Source: Ilex aquifolium (Eukaryota > Streptophyta > Magnoliopsida > Aquifoliales > Aquifoliaceae). Taken from it: a DNA stretch of 64,000 nucleotides. The translations under genes were made by a program, and so were the position numbers. Location: the NCBI GenBank assembly GCA_951799425.1, contig OX637396.1:34774701-34838700 (forward strand), given 5' to 3'. Positions 33,536 to 45,866 of this stretch are shown in pieces. Numbering within the stretch: position 1 is the first letter of the stretch; every line of letters begins with the position of its first letter. The notes beneath the pieces are model-generated. The model had not been told where the DNA came from. It ran no database searches and saw nothing but the letters and a program-made list of their open reading frames with translations.

Positions 33536-35043
33536 CTAGTGAATTGGAAAACACAATGATGAAAATTATAGGTAAGACTAAAACAAAAAAAGATTATCAC
33601 TTGAAAACATATTTAAGCCAAACCAAAAAAAAATCAATATTCAACATCAAAGAGCTGGAAAAAAAAAATCAACATTCAACATCACAAAAACATACACCAC
33701 ATGAAACTCATTCATTGATTCCTATATTGAAACAAATCAAAGAGCTGGAAAAAACAATATACATAAAAATAAATTTATAAAATAATATCAGTCCAAAGAC
33801 TAAAACATCAGAGTTCTTAGTTTATTTAACAAAAGGATGATCTACCTGATTCTCTAGTAGGCTAAGCTAGCTCCCATCATGAAAGACAATAAGAGTCAAA
33901 TTCTAGATATGGTTTTTGTTTAAGGATTATTTAAAGGAAAGGTGTGTGTTATGATACTTAGACACGTATTATCAAATGCAGCACAGTGTAAAGTGGGTAA
34001 GCACTACTGACCGGTTCAGGAGTGAGACGGTGCTTCTTTTCCTGCAACTGTTCGTCATAATATTACCCAGAATTTTCACATACACAATAATCATGGATCC
34101 CTAATCCTTAGACCACCATTATTAAACTGCTAGCATTTAACCATATGCAACACGTTTCAAACACATGTTATGCTCCTTTTGGAGACATTTCATCAAACAC
34201 GTGTTATGCTCCTTTTGGAGACATTCCATAAAACACATGTTATGCTATAAATTGTATCAAAATAAAATATTTGAATACAAAAATCCAACCAGTCACTTGG
34301 TTGCTATTCGATCAAAATCCAACTATGGAAAAAAATTTGAAAATAAACAGAAATGAAAAACCAAAATTGCAAGCAAATAGAGTAGGAAATTCAAAATTTG
34401 AAGCACTCACATATCCACTACTCCTCTTCGTCTAATACTCTCTGAGGGGCCTGCCAGTTAGACCCAAAAGTTTTAGGCAATTTTCTATCAACAACCCCTC
34501 AATCCAAACAACTCATGATACCTATCCACACCCAAAATTTCAGACCTGTAAAAAAAAAAATTACACAAAACCAAAAAATCAGGGGATCACGGTGTACTGA
34601 GAGAAAAAGAGAGAGAACAATCAAAGTGGGCCTTTGTGGGGTTTTTTTTTTTTTTTTTGGGGAGGGGGGTGTCTGCGAGTGATGCAGGGGAATTGGGAAG
34701 AGAGAGGAGGGGAAGGGAGGACAATACATTGGTTGTGGCGTTGTGGCTTTGGCGGTGGTTCTATGGCGAGAGAGAGGGTAGATCCTGTTTCTGTGTCTGT
34801 GGTTCTATGGCGCTTCGTCGTCGTGTGTTTGTGTGTGTGTGACGGAGAGCTGGAATTGAGGGGGTGTGCGTGTGTTGTGTGAGTGTGTGATTTGTGTGCG
34901 TGTGTTGTGGGTTTGTGTGTGTGCACTTGATTGGTGAGAGAGATGAAGAAAGAGAGGTGAGATCTGTGTTGTGTGCGTGAGATGAAGAAAAAGAGGTGAG
35001 ACAGAGAGAGAATGCGACTGGAGACCAAGAGAAATGAGCTAAC

Positions 35044-35091
35044 CTGGTGTTTTGTCTTCGCTGGTGGGTTCACCGGTGGTGGCTGAGCCAT
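35044..35091 (-). pseudogene. Captured first exon with ATG
   Basis: A CT-rich leader is followed by ATG and the frame MAQPPPVNPPAKTKHQ, ending at CACCAG|GTTAGC. It looks like the start exon of a host gene near the Helitron's 5' end. Whether it belongs with the FKBP-like exon downstream cannot be told. Confidence 0.45.
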
Positions 35092-35361
35092 GGCAGAGAG
35101 AGAGAAGTCGCAGGGAGTGTGGAGAGAAAGAGAGAGATAGGGGCTGGTGGGCGGCTGACAGACTTGGGAGACGTGATTTAAGTTTTGGGCGGTATTTTTT
35201 TTTTTTTGTTGTGACGAACTGTGTGTCGTTGGATCAAATTAAATGAAATCTGGATCGTTTAACTGAATGGTTTTGAGAAATGTTGCTGGCCCTTGGATGA
35301 ATGAATTGATTTGAGACTGTTGGATGTTAAAGCCGCTCTGCTTTATATTATAGATTATAGA

Positions 35362-36150
35362 TGACTTAAAAAAAATATTAATTTATATACATGTAATCAA
35401 AATCGAGTTAAATATAATACAAACTAAAATTTTAATTTATTAAAAAGCATATCGCCAAAATATTTTCTATCAAAAAATTATCTACAAATATCATTTATAA
35501 AATATTATTTTTTTAATTAGTTCAAGCTATTACAAAATTATTAATTTATATGAATATATTAGCGTTAAATTTTCTTAAGAGATTAAAAAAAAAAAATCTT
35601 GAACTTTTGATTCAAGATATGTGTAAGACATGTTAGTTTGAAATAATTAATTAAATAAATAAAATTAAAATTAATTATGAGCTTTTTTTAATCAAAATAT
35701 TATTATTGTGTCTTATACAAATTCAAAATATTACACTACACAAATCATATTAATGATAAATTTGACCAATTTAATTATTATGTCAGAGAAAATCTTGTGT
35801 TCCAAGATCAGTTGTAATCGTTGGCCGGTTGGCAAGAAAAATATTAAGGAAAAAAATGTTAATTTCTTGACAATTGGATGAATGAATTTGAGACCGTATA
35901 ATATGTTGAAGATCAGCCGTAATCGTTGACTTTTTAAGGGGAGAAATATTAAGGAAAAAATTATAATTTCTGTTGGATGAATGAATTTGAGACCGTAGGA
36001 TGTGTTCCAAGATCAGCCGTAATCGTTGATTTTTTGGGGGGAGAAAATATTAAGGAAAAAAATTATAATATCTTGACCGTTGGATGAATAAATTTGAGAC
36101 CGTAGAATCGGCTTGTTGAAGCCGCCCTGTTTTATATTATAGATTATAGA
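35362..36150 (-). mobile_element. 5' part of a second Helitron with a ~100-bp minisatellite
   Basis: On the minus strand it begins A|TCTATAATC at 36150 and shares about 40 bases of 5' sequence with the element ending at 35361, including GCGGCTT. Inside, three direct units of 95-105 bases start at 35815, 35910 and 36010 (each agatcag--gtaatcgttg ... gatga-t-aatttgagaccg). No 3' end was found before 35361, so it may be truncated, or the 7.2-kb Helitron may have inserted into it. The 35362-35800 part is AT-rich with nothing else recognised. Confidence 0.6.
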
Positions 36151-36777
36151 TGATCCACGTGCCATAATCGTGACGTATCCAGAACCTGTCCTTAGCCTTT
36201 TTCTGGCGTCTGCAAAATGGGATAGAGTGGGGCCGGTGGGTACTGAATTATGAAGTTGCATGACTTGGATCCAATCCACCTCACCTTGTCTCATAAAATT
36301 GTCATATTATAGCACAAAGGGTCCAACTATTATACTGAAAATTATATTCAAACCCCTTTGATTTTCACCTTTTCTTCCCTAGGCCCTCTATCGTTCTAAA
36401 ATAGCCACATAACCCTTGTGTGATTTGTAGTCTAAATTGAACCTTCACAATTTTCATCCAATTTTACGGTATGTGTAACTCATGCTTATGTGAAAAATGA
36501 ATCTTTAATTTGACTAAATCAACCTCAGTCTCTTTTGTATGTGCGTGTGTGTGTGGTTGACCTCTGTTGTAGGCCACCCTTGGCTCCGGCAACCACCTCC
36601 ACCAAGTCAAAAGCCAACGACCACCTCCACATATAGACATGGGGTGTCGATAAAATTTATACAACAGTAGTGTGATTTTGACCATCATTTGAGACCAATT
36701 TGATAGCCCTAGTAATTTGACAAAGTATTGGGTTGACTTTCACCCTACAAATAAAATGCCCAAATATGCCTCATTGC
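36151..36777. other. Intergenic, nothing recognised
   Basis: Unique sequence with short open frames but no coding signature, repeats or element ends. Confidence 0.4.
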
Positions 36778-37507
36778 TTTTTTTTTTGGGTTAATTACAA
36801 AATGCTCACCTGAACTTTGGGTCTTGTTTCAATTAGTTCCCTCTAGTTTAAAATTAAACAATTTGCCCCTTCATGTTTGAATAATTTTTAAATAACTCTT
36901 GCTGTTAGTTGACCACAATTAAAAATAATTTAAATTAATCAAAAACCCACAACTACCCTTATCTTAATATTTTGTGTAAAATAAAAATTAACTGCCGGCG
37001 ATTTCTTCGATGAAAAACTCAAATCCCTCCCCCTTCATTGAAATCGAAACTCATTCTTACTGACGATTTCTTCGGTGGTTTGTGGCTACATTGGTTTGTA
37101 GTTGGGTAGCTGGGTGGTGGCTACGGTAGTTTGTGGGCTGGTTGATTGTGGCTGCGTTGTTGGCTAGTTAGTGGCTACAGTGGTTTGTGGTTGGGGTGGT
37201 GGCTACAGTGGTTGTGGCGGGGTGGTTGTTGGCTGGGTAGTGGCTATAGTGGTTGTGATTGTGGTGATTTTGTGGCGGGTGGCGTTGGAGCTTTTGGCTC
37301 AATTGGGCAAAGAGAAATGAAATAAAATGTAGATGAATAAAAGTTAAAGATACAAAAATAATTTTAAAATTTTTATCTAATTCATTAGTCAACTTGCTAA
37401 TTTTGAAACTTGAAGGAGACAAATTATTCAATTTTAAACTAGAAGGACCTGATTAAAATAAGACCCAAAGTTCAAGGGAACATTTTATAATTAATCCTTT
37501 TTTTTTT
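36778..37507. mobile_element. MITE-like element with ~90-bp terminal inverted repeats
   Basis: The left arm 36778-36870 and the reverse complement of 37415-37507 match over about 90 bases. Both have an outer T-run, then GG-TTAATTA-AAAATG, then TGAACTTTGGGTCTT and CTAGTTTAAAATT. The interior (about 540 bases) includes a G/T-rich ggttgtggctgg repeat and no transposase. Long inverted arms and no coding capacity suggest a Mutator-like MITE. A clear target duplication could not be fixed because of the T-runs at the edges. Confidence 0.7.
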
Positions 37508-39835
37508 GCCACATCATTTGAGTCATAATTTTGGTCCAGATTTTTTGTCACTTTAATTTCTCTGTTTAGATAATACAAGAGGTTTTTTAAAATATATGCC
37601 AAACTACCGAGAATATTCATGGAATTTTCCCATACAAAATATCATTCTCAACTAGAGGAACATCCTAGGTGTGGCCCCAAGCAACAACAATGCGAGAACT
37701 ACCTTTCATTTGTGACAACTCGCCTTTGGTGAGAGGTCAAGGTCAAATAATTCAAGACCTCTCAATTGGCAAGTGTTAATTGTGGCCCATGACAAGTGGG
37801 CTAAACGTGCTCATTTCTTCAATGTCATTTGAGTTTAATTTGTCGATTTTATTTGTTAACCTAATTCATCACAATCAATAATGCTATTGGTAGAGTCCCA
37901 ACGGAAATAATTTGTATCTGGTCACACAAAATATTTTTCAATATGGCGCTAAAAATTAAGTAAAGTTAACTTGTAACCCTTGTGGCACATGCCGGAGCAG
38001 TCCGTGTCATGGGCCCGAACAAATGCTCGGGCCTGTTCCAAGACTTAGCAAGTTTGGGACTGTCGGGCCATGACACCAGGCTGGGCTGGCACATGGACCC
38101 TTTCACTGCCGTGTTTACGGCAAGCCCAGTCCATGGACAGCCACACAACCAACATTCACTTTCACCAACTCCAAGCCTACCTTAGGCAACACAAGCTTCA
38201 AATGTTAAGATTGCTGCACAATTTTATTTTATTTTTTCTTCATTCAGCATTCTTAAGAGATCCTCACATTGTGCAAGTGTATTTTTATGCTATCTACAGG
38301 TTGAAGAACTTGCAATTTATTCAACTTCAAAAGGAATTTACAGACCCCAAAAAATAGTCTAGTGGAGTTAGAGATAAACTGTAAACTTAAACGTCTTGAG
38401 TTTGAAATTTGACAATTCCTTTGGGATCAGATCATGATTGATTTATCTTTCATGAATTCCCTAGTTCTAGCGTGGATGACTTGTTTTTGACCGGACTTAG
38501 GAGAAAATTAGTTTAAGTACGTGTAAACTGACTCAGACATTTTTAACTATAATACAAAAAAAAATGGTAATTTACAGAGCACATGCTTTGGGACAAATAT
38601 TAAGTCTCTACCTAGACCAAGATAATAAATACTTCTAATAGAAAGAGAATAAGCATTAACTTAAGAGTCACAACTTCATTCTTATTCTCAGTCTAGTCAT
38701 CTCCGCTGGAACACTAACAAGTTCTTCGAAGAGTCTACATTAATGTAATCTATTTTTTACACCAGATCAAAAAACTTGTTGATCTGTTTTCGTTTGATGG
38801 GCATGAAAAATGTTTAAGTTTATGATTTTGGTTGATAGGTATAAAGACTTAATTGCTAAAATTTTTAAAATATAAAAATTCAATTGATACGAAAATTAGT
38901 CCACCAACTTAAGTGTTAAACTTTTTAAATTTAAGGGCTCAATTGAGATGAACGGAGGTTTAATCATAGCGATCATTTGTCTAGTGTATTCAATATACAA
39001 CACCAGCCTAATTCACCCTCCAGAAAAAAAAGCAGGTTTAGCCTGCTATCAACGACAGCAGCCCGCCGCCCCAGGTATCTCTCTGCCCTCTCTCTCCACC
39101 GTCTGCCATAGCGCCACCACCACCAACCCATCAACCAAATCCCCATCAATCAAACCCCAGGACCCCTACCATCAATAGCCCCATGGACCCACAACCGTTA
39201 GAAAAACCTAGCCAATCAAACCCTCCACCTCCACTTCGCGGAATGAATTGGCAAGGTTTGCCGTGGAGCCACCACAACGACCCACCAAAGACCAAACCTC
39301 ACCGATGAATCCGCTGTCTAGGTCCCCCCCCTCTCTCTCTCTCTCCTCTCAATTTTCGTCTCTCTCCTCTCTGTCTTCATCACTATTCACACAACACACA
39401 ACACACAGCACACAGCACACACAACGCACGCACTACACACAAACAGCACTCGTCTCCTCCATGACTACAACATGTTTGTAATATTGCTTCAATGATAATT
39501 TTCGCTGAATTGATTTTTTTTTTTTGTAACTGAGTGTGCTTTGGGTTTGCCTGATTAAGTTTGATTGCTCTGGGTTTGAATTTCTTTGATGAATTGTTTT
39601 ATGTATCATGAAGGCGCCTTGATGTCTGAGTCCTAACCGACCTTTCTATGTATGTTAGTCTTCGTTGTCAGTGTGTGAGTGGTGAAATTGATGCGAGGAG
39701 GATGTGAATGCATAGACGGTAATATGAAAACTATTTTTTGGTAGTAGAAAGCCTAACATGAAAACTGTTTTTTTCCCTTTCTGAAGGTAGGATGAAAACT
39801 ATTTTTTGGTATTAGAATGTTTGTTGTTTTAATGT
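37508..39835. other. Intergenic, no gene recognised
   Basis: A GC-richer patch at 37980-38140 contains gggcccg, ggcccat and similar words. A CT-rich stretch lies at 39330-39400, with CA-rich sequence to 39440. Short open frames here have no family signature. Confidence 0.4.
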
Positions 39836-39945
39836 ATGCAGCTCTGTATGTGAAATGTGGTGATCATGTTAATGGCCACCAATTGTTCAAAGAAATGCCC
39901 AAAAGGAGCGTAGTGTAATGGACAGCCCTCATACCCCAACGAGTT
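39836..39945 (+). pseudogene. Pentatricopeptide-repeat fragment
   Basis: One frame reads ALYVKCGDHVNGHQLF followed by KEMPKRSVV, then TAA, then WTALI. It is a near-perfect match to the plant PLS-type PPR motif (MYVKCGD--NAHQLFDEMPKR--VSW-ALI). PPR proteins bind organelle RNA. Only about one repeat survives and it contains a stop, so this is a gene scrap with no function. Confidence 0.75.
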
Positions 39946-41360
39946 AACCAACCACAACCACCAGGCAACTCTCTATCTCCCCCTCTCTATCTCTCCCTAC
40001 TTCAATTTCTCTGCTATGCCAGCAGCCCACAGCCACTACCGCACTGCCTTCTGCCCTTCATCCTCTACTTGAACCCCATACCGACGAATAACAATCCTTT
40101 CTGGTATTTTTTCTTTGTGTAGTTAATTTTTGATATATTTGTGAACTTATTCTCATTTTTTCAGTTTCCTATTTGTGGTGGGTGAAATGGATTTTTTGTA
40201 CTTTTGCGTTAGTCTATTTTGAACTTGATGTGCGTTTTCAAAATTTCGAACCTTGGTGTGTCGATGACGAAGCAAATGGTGCTTGATTGGTTGGAAGGTT
40301 ATGTGAACATGTTAGTTTACCAATTTCGTCCATTTATGCACATAAGTAAAATATTTGCTTTTGCTAAATATAATTTGTATTTTACCAGCGCTATGTAAAC
40401 TTTTATAAGTCGAGCATTGCCTTTGGGGTTCAACCAGGTGTTCTTACTAAATGGATTACCAGTGACTACTTCCAATTAATTTTTTGTCACCATCTTTCGT
40501 ATAGATCTTTGGATAACAATCTTGAACCAGAACTAAGAGGTAAAACTTGCCTTAATTTGATTACGTGATCTAATTGTGGCTGCATATTTTTGGTTGAGAG
40601 TGGGGGGCGGATTCTGCCTTCAGGTTAGCTAGAACTAAAAGTCTAATGATGGAGACATATTTTGGTTGAACTAAAAGTCTAATGATGGGCCACTCTTGGT
40701 TTGGTTGATTCAGTAACCTCAAATAAGGTGAATTTCTCCTTAATTTTGAACTTTTATCGATTTCATTGATGATTTGGAAGTATTTATTTATTTATATTGG
40801 GGTTGGACTTTTGTATGCTGGGTTTTGGTGCCATGGAAGTCATGTAAATGCTACTTTTTTATAGTTGTAGCACAAGAGTGACCACATACTTACACTCTTT
40901 TCATTCTTTGATCAACTGAAAGTGGCCCATTTTTAAAATTTTGATCAACGGCACGTACCGAAAAAGAATCTTCGGTACGGTAGACCGACCCATTAAATAC
41001 GTAACACCAAACTCTTGTTGAATTGCTAACAATGAATTTTGAATGTCGGACTCGTCCCATCCTGTCCTTCATGCCATGCCCTTATGACACCATCCTAGCA
41101 CTTAAATAGTTGAGATAGAGAAAGCAAAAATCTATTTCTAGAACTCTCTCTACCTCTTGTAAAAGTAAATTAAATTTAAGTCGTCCTGTTGCTTTCTCAA
41201 TTGAATTAAAAGTGGATTAAATTTTGAAGAAAAAATAAATTCAAAATGCATTCTATCTTATTATTATAGATAATCTTATTATTAAAGATAATAACTTTTG
41301 ATATTATACTAAAAATAAAATAAAATTTTGGTATAGTAAAGTTACCCACAAGCTATATTT
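39946..41360. other. Intergenic, no gene recognised
   Basis: Mostly T-rich. The block ttggttgaactaaaagtctaatgatgg is partly duplicated near 40630-40690. No coding signature or transposon end was seen. Confidence 0.4.
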
Positions 41361-41575
41361 TCCCTTTCATGAATTGTTGAAAAGATAGTATTCAAAAGAT
41401 TGTTGAAAAGATAGAATCCAAAGTGAAAGATTCTCCCCTCTTGCGTATAAAAAGGGTTTCATCATGGGGGTTCCAAGAGAGGCTCAATAATTTAATGTCC
41501 TTATGCACTCCATGGCCCATCTCAACTGAGTGGTTCTAATGCAGTTGTCTATGCACATGCAAAAGTCTTTTGACA
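41361..41575. repeat. Diverged direct repeat, copy 1
   Basis: Similar to 41771-41955. Shared words include aattgttga, ggtttca-catgg and ccattgcccatctc-type sequence, and both end aaaagtcttttga. Copy 1 has a further internal duplication of ttgttgaaaagatag. Function unknown. Confidence 0.75.
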
Positions 41576-41770
41576 CATTATAACACTTTATTTTATTTTT
41601 CAAATTGTTGGGTCAATCTTGCAGAAGAATTATATTATAACACTTTTGATATATAAAAAATATAGTATAAATTTTTAAAAATTTAAAATTTAAAATTTAA
41701 AATCTTTTAAGATAAAAGTACAGTTCACCCTAAAATTATTGTCGACTTAAATATCATCACTTGTATCTTT

Positions 41771-41955
41771 TCCCTTCCATTAATTGTTGACAAGATTGAA
41801 CCCAAAGTAAAAGATCCTCCCCCTCTTCCGTATAGGCAGGGTTTCACATGGCGGTCCCAAAAGAGTCTAAATAATTTAAGGTCCTTACCTACTCCATTGC
41901 CCATCTCCACTGGGCGGCTTTAATGCCGTTGTTTACGTACAAAAGTCTTTTGAGA
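41771..41955. repeat. Diverged direct repeat, copy 2
   Basis: The partner of 41361-41575, about 410 bases away in the same orientation. The AT-rich DNA between the copies shows nothing else. Confidence 0.75.
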
Positions 41956-42362
41956 CTCATCTGACACGGGGGCAGATAGGGATCCTAAATTATTGACTAA
42001 CCTAGCTAATCCGTATATGAAAATACGATGAAATATAAATAATTTTGAGACGAATGTTGGTGATCGTTAAACGAGTTTATTTAAAATCATTGAATAAATT
42101 TATTGAAATTTATCTTATTTTATATTATAAATTGTGTATGATGTCAATAACGTCGCATCGTGTATTTAAAAAATTTCACTCAATTTAATTGTATAAAGTG
42201 TCATGATATGAAATCAAATATATTCGTTATTTTTATCCTTTCAATCTTGGCATAAATAATCGGTAAATTAAAAACCCAAGGCTAAGAATTCTTTTTCTCA
42301 ATCAAAACCTTTGCTTCTCTTCTACTTTATTCCTTCCGAAAAAAAATTTAAAAAAATATATG

Positions 42363-42582
42363 ACTCAACAAGATTCAATTACAATTTAATAGGGTCAAAG
42401 TTACGATCTAATGAAGTTCAAATACTTCGGATCAATCCTAGAGAGTTGGGATTTCTAACAAAGCTTTTTCAATCAATCCTAAATCAACTCATTGAACTGT
42501 CAATAAAGTTGTTCGAATTATAACTTGATACGATTAAATTGTAATTACAAAACACTGTTGTTCAAAAATCCCTTCCCTTTTT
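42363..42582. repeat. Dispersed direct repeat, copy 1
   Basis: Similar over about 220 bases to 44746-44964 in the same orientation. Both share attacaattcaat-type sequence, agagttgggatt, tcaatc-taaatcaac and attgtaattacaaaacac, and end in cccttcccttttttct. The pair brackets 2.2 kb of otherwise unique DNA holding the SINE-like insertion. The type of element is unknown. Confidence 0.75.
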
Positions 42583-43203
42583 TCTATTCTCAATAAGTTA
42601 GATTGTCCCTTCTTTTTACCTTATTTTTTCCAAATATTAGACATGAATTTCTCAAAGTAATAGCCACCTACCCAGACATTGGTCGACACTACATGAATTT
42701 CTCAAAGTACCTGACAACCAAATTGTGAGTGATTTTATATTCCAATTCAACAACAATTCTCATATTTAAGGGAGTCAGATTTCCTCCAATATATTTTTTT
42801 ATCGATTCTTTTTTTGACGGATTACTTATCATGTATTCAAATGAGACTCATTATGTACAAGTGGGTCTGTCACTCATTAATGATAGATAATTTATAGATG
42901 ATCTGGATTGATATTTAAGAAGAGAACTGTGTAGATTTGGCTCCATTCAAGAATATTATGTGATATAAACTGCTATACAATAATACAATGATACCCAAAA
43001 TAAAGATTTCTTTCTTCTTCCATAATGGTAGTTGGAGAGTTCTAGTCTTTGTTAGATTATGAATAAGCAGTACTACAAGACTTTGTATGAGGCTTCTACG
43101 AAAACCTATCTAGAAAGTTTGATGTTAATGTAAAACAGCCTCCCCAGCACAATGACTCACACCCTTGGGTTTCGAATTGAAGTAATGGAGCAAATAGTTT
43201 TGT

Positions 43204-43409
43204 GAGTCAGAATATATACTTTTTTTTTTGATAGTGAAACGAGAGTCAACACCAAATCACCTCTTAAAAAGAGGCAACCTGGTGAAGACTTATACACACA
43301 CACACAACCCCAAGGCTATCCGATGTGGGATAGCCCCAGTCCCGCCCGGTGAACATTGACGCACCCATTGGTTTTGGAGGACCGGGACCCACGAGTCAGA
43401 ATATATACT
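43204..43409 (-). mobile_element. SINE-like retroposon with 17-bp target duplication
   Basis: A 172-base insert (43221-43392) is flanked by perfect direct repeats GAGTCAGAATATATACT at 43204-43220 and 43393-43409. At its plus-strand left edge is a run of T, i.e. a poly(A) tail on the minus strand. The body contains ccgatgtgggatagcc and gtcccgcccggtgaac. A poly(A) tail plus a long perfect target duplication indicates LINE-driven insertion, as for SINEs. Canonical pol III box A/B sequences are not clear, so it could instead be another retroposed RNA. Confidence 0.8.
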
Positions 43410-44745
43410 TGAATTTTTATTATTGGGGTTTCGATTTAGGGGAGAAAATAAAGACATTCAATTTGCAGCCACTTTTAAGACTTTCCTATCCAAGAATAAT
43501 AATGCCTTTGAACACATCCTAAGAAAGGAGAAATAGAATGACAAGGAAAGGAATAATTGAAACACAACCTGATGGCATATGATCACCTATAAACTTGTCC
43601 AAAAAAGTGATTGAAGGTTGGGGCTCCAAAAGTACATGTAGGATAAGCAAGTGTTTTAGGATTTTAGGAGAGGGTCTAAAAAAGTGTCCAGCCACGGAGG
43701 ATAACTTTTAACAATACTAAGGTAGAACTAATCAAGAACAACAAGAATAAGAGTTGATTAGGAATGTATTGACTAAGTTCATGCCACGACGTTCTATGAA
43801 TACCAAAGAGAACATAATGTTTTAAACTTGTTCGGAGTGAATATGTTAAAAACTTGGTAAGCATCGGATCAACCATAATAGAAGGCATGTTGTCTTGTGT
43901 GACCATCGTAGTTACTTCCCAAAGAAATGAGCTTTATGGTTCTAAGGGCACACACAGCCAGCCAACTATATATTTAATTAAGCTGTATATGCTATATGCA
44001 ACCGCCGGCAGAGATACGGTGGAGGTTGTCGTGTTCGTATCCGATAATAGAGAGTGGACACTGACTTAACTCCAAATCCAGTCATTATCAAACTCCTCGT
44101 TGTTTCCAATATTAAAGCTTCGCTGTTCCGTGACGGCAAGAGGGAAACGGCTGCTGTCCATGAAAGCATCTTGGGTTGGGTTGGTTGGGTTTGGTTTGAC
44201 CCGGCTGTGGGGGATAGAGGCTACCACCAGTTCATCATCCACCTAATCATGCCCTTTTGAAGATATAGAAAAAGCCACAGAAAGTGAAGTGGTTACAACT
44301 CACAACCAGAGCTTAAACTCAATCATACTTCACCTGCTTCGGTGGGCCAGTGGGATGGCTTCAACTGCTTTTCCTGATCATCAATCAGAAGCATATGGAG
44401 AAACTTCTCTGCATTCATTTCCCATGTTTTTCATCTATATTGGATAGATGAGGGTGGTTTTCAAAGCGGACCTCATCATAAACCACTTCCTTTGTCCCCC
44501 ACCCACTTTGATCATCTCCTCTACACCGGAAAATACTAAGCAATTTCCTCTTCATTGTCCACATACATACAACAATGGTAGGACCCCTATACCACTTTTA
44601 GGATTAAAGTAAATGAGTCTTACTTTAATTTTGTTTAAGTGCAAAAAAAAAAAAAAAAATGGAAAAGGTTCATTTTCCCTTGAACCACTTTTATGATTAA
44701 AAAAAAAATAAAAGTGGAAAAGGATCGCCCGAAGGAATGATTCAC
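43410..44745. other. Intergenic, no gene recognised
   Basis: Unique sequence. The 43960-44260 part is GC-richer and has open frames on both strands, but no protein signature. A poly(A) run lies at 44643-44659. Confidence 0.4.
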
Positions 44746-44964
44746 GAATCAATAAGATCAAATTACAATTCAATAAGGCCAAAGTTATAATCTCAAACAC
44801 TTCAGATCCATCCTAAAGAGTTGGGATTAATCCTTAGCTTTTTTTTTTTTATCAATCTTAAATCAACCCATTGAGTTATCACTAAACTTATTTGAGTCGT
44901 TACTTGATATGATAAAGTTGTAATTACAAAACATAGTCGTTGAAAATTCCCTTCCCTTTTTTCT
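44746..44964. repeat. Dispersed direct repeat, copy 2
   Basis: The partner of 42363-42582. It ends shortly upstream of the resistance-gene 5' region. Confidence 0.75.
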
Positions 44965-45866
44965 CTGACGCAGCAATAATGAGAGCACACGAAGAGATGA
45001 CCGCTTCTAAGTGTAAGGAACAAGAAAATTCTGGATTCACATAAAAAAACAAGAGAATAATTCTGAAAATATATATTATTAATTGAATAATTCGTACTAC
45101 ATAGCAATATATATATATATATAGAAATGAAAAATATCTTAATTGTTCCTAGAATAATCAATTTCTCTTTAAGAATCTCCACAAATCTATGTGATAACCC
45201 CTAAAATCAAAACCTAGAATTTTACAAAACCAAAAATCTCTTTGAGTGAAGATATAGAGAGGTGTGTATGATCTTGAACTATTTGGTGATAAGTGGGGAG
45301 TTAGTCATTTTAGAAATCTAATTGAGTTGAACTAAAGTTACTTAATTTTTAAAAAACAAGCTTAAAAATCATATGAAATTCAAGTCAATTTACAATTTAA
45401 ACGAACCTATAATGAGCCCAGCTCAAGTTAAACTCGAGTTGCTTGGATATTTTAACAGTCGAATTCTAGGACACCCTTGTTGTACATAAATAAATTTTTT
45501 TTTTGCAAAATAATTTTTGTTAATTAAATTTTTTAACATTGCTCTTACATAAGTGGGAAAAAATATTGCCCCATCACCTAACTATACAGATTACAGAGTT
45601 TGGTGAACGTCTAGTTCTGTGCAGAATCATCAAGAGGAAAAGGCAAAAACAGAAAGGACACAACTTATTACATTACATTAGTCTAACTAACAAACAATAA
45701 TATACTCATTGCTCTTTTGAAAAAAAAACACCTTTTTTTTCTCCTTCATCGCATAGACTTTCAGGAGTCCTTAATCACTACTGTTGAAACCCATCCTTCA
45801 CACACCTCCATTTTCTCTCTGTGTTCCTCCTCTTGTTCCCACTCCATCTCCCAAAACCGAAAACAA
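44965..45866 (+). promoter_or_regulatory. Upstream region and 5' leader of the resistance gene
   Basis: AT-rich DNA with a TA run at about 45104-45121 and no other gene. The last 150 bases before the ATG are pyrimidine-rich (ttctctctgtgttcctcctc), as in plant leaders, and are open in the frame of the gene but have no ATG. A TATA-like aataatatac lies near 45696-45705; it is only a weak candidate. Confidence 0.35.

Larger units (their letters stand above)
28143..35361 (-). mobile_element. Large non-autonomous Helitron with exon-like fragments
   Basis: On the minus strand it begins A|TCTATAATC followed by TATAATATAAAGC (35361 downwards). It ends with a hairpin GTGC-ctttaa-GCAC, then GGGCAATTA and CTAG (28146-28143), followed by T. 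The alternative 5' start at 35354 fits equally well. The interior, about 7.2 kb, has no Rep/helicase reading frame. It carries several short, exon-like minus-strand segments with GT-AG borders (35044-35091, 33457-33535, 30719-30827, 30352-30436), and internal direct repeats. Helitrons are known to pick up host gene pieces, and this layout fits that. The ends match by signature, but no empty site is available in the window to prove them. Confidence 0.65.

Noticed and set aside
32031..35091. Minus-strand frames with Ser/His/Thr-rich sequence inside the large Helitron
   Set aside because: They are read from CA/CT-rich leader and repeat DNA. Only the short exon-like pieces with splice borders were kept.
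43221..43392. Cassandra-type TRIM with 5S rRNA sequence
   Set aside because: The 5S core is not present, and the poly(A) and 17-bp duplication point to a retroposon instead.
45717..45866. N-terminal extension of the resistance gene
   Set aside because: It has no ATG; the sequence is a pyrimidine-rich leader, and the MAIAEVF start matches the family.
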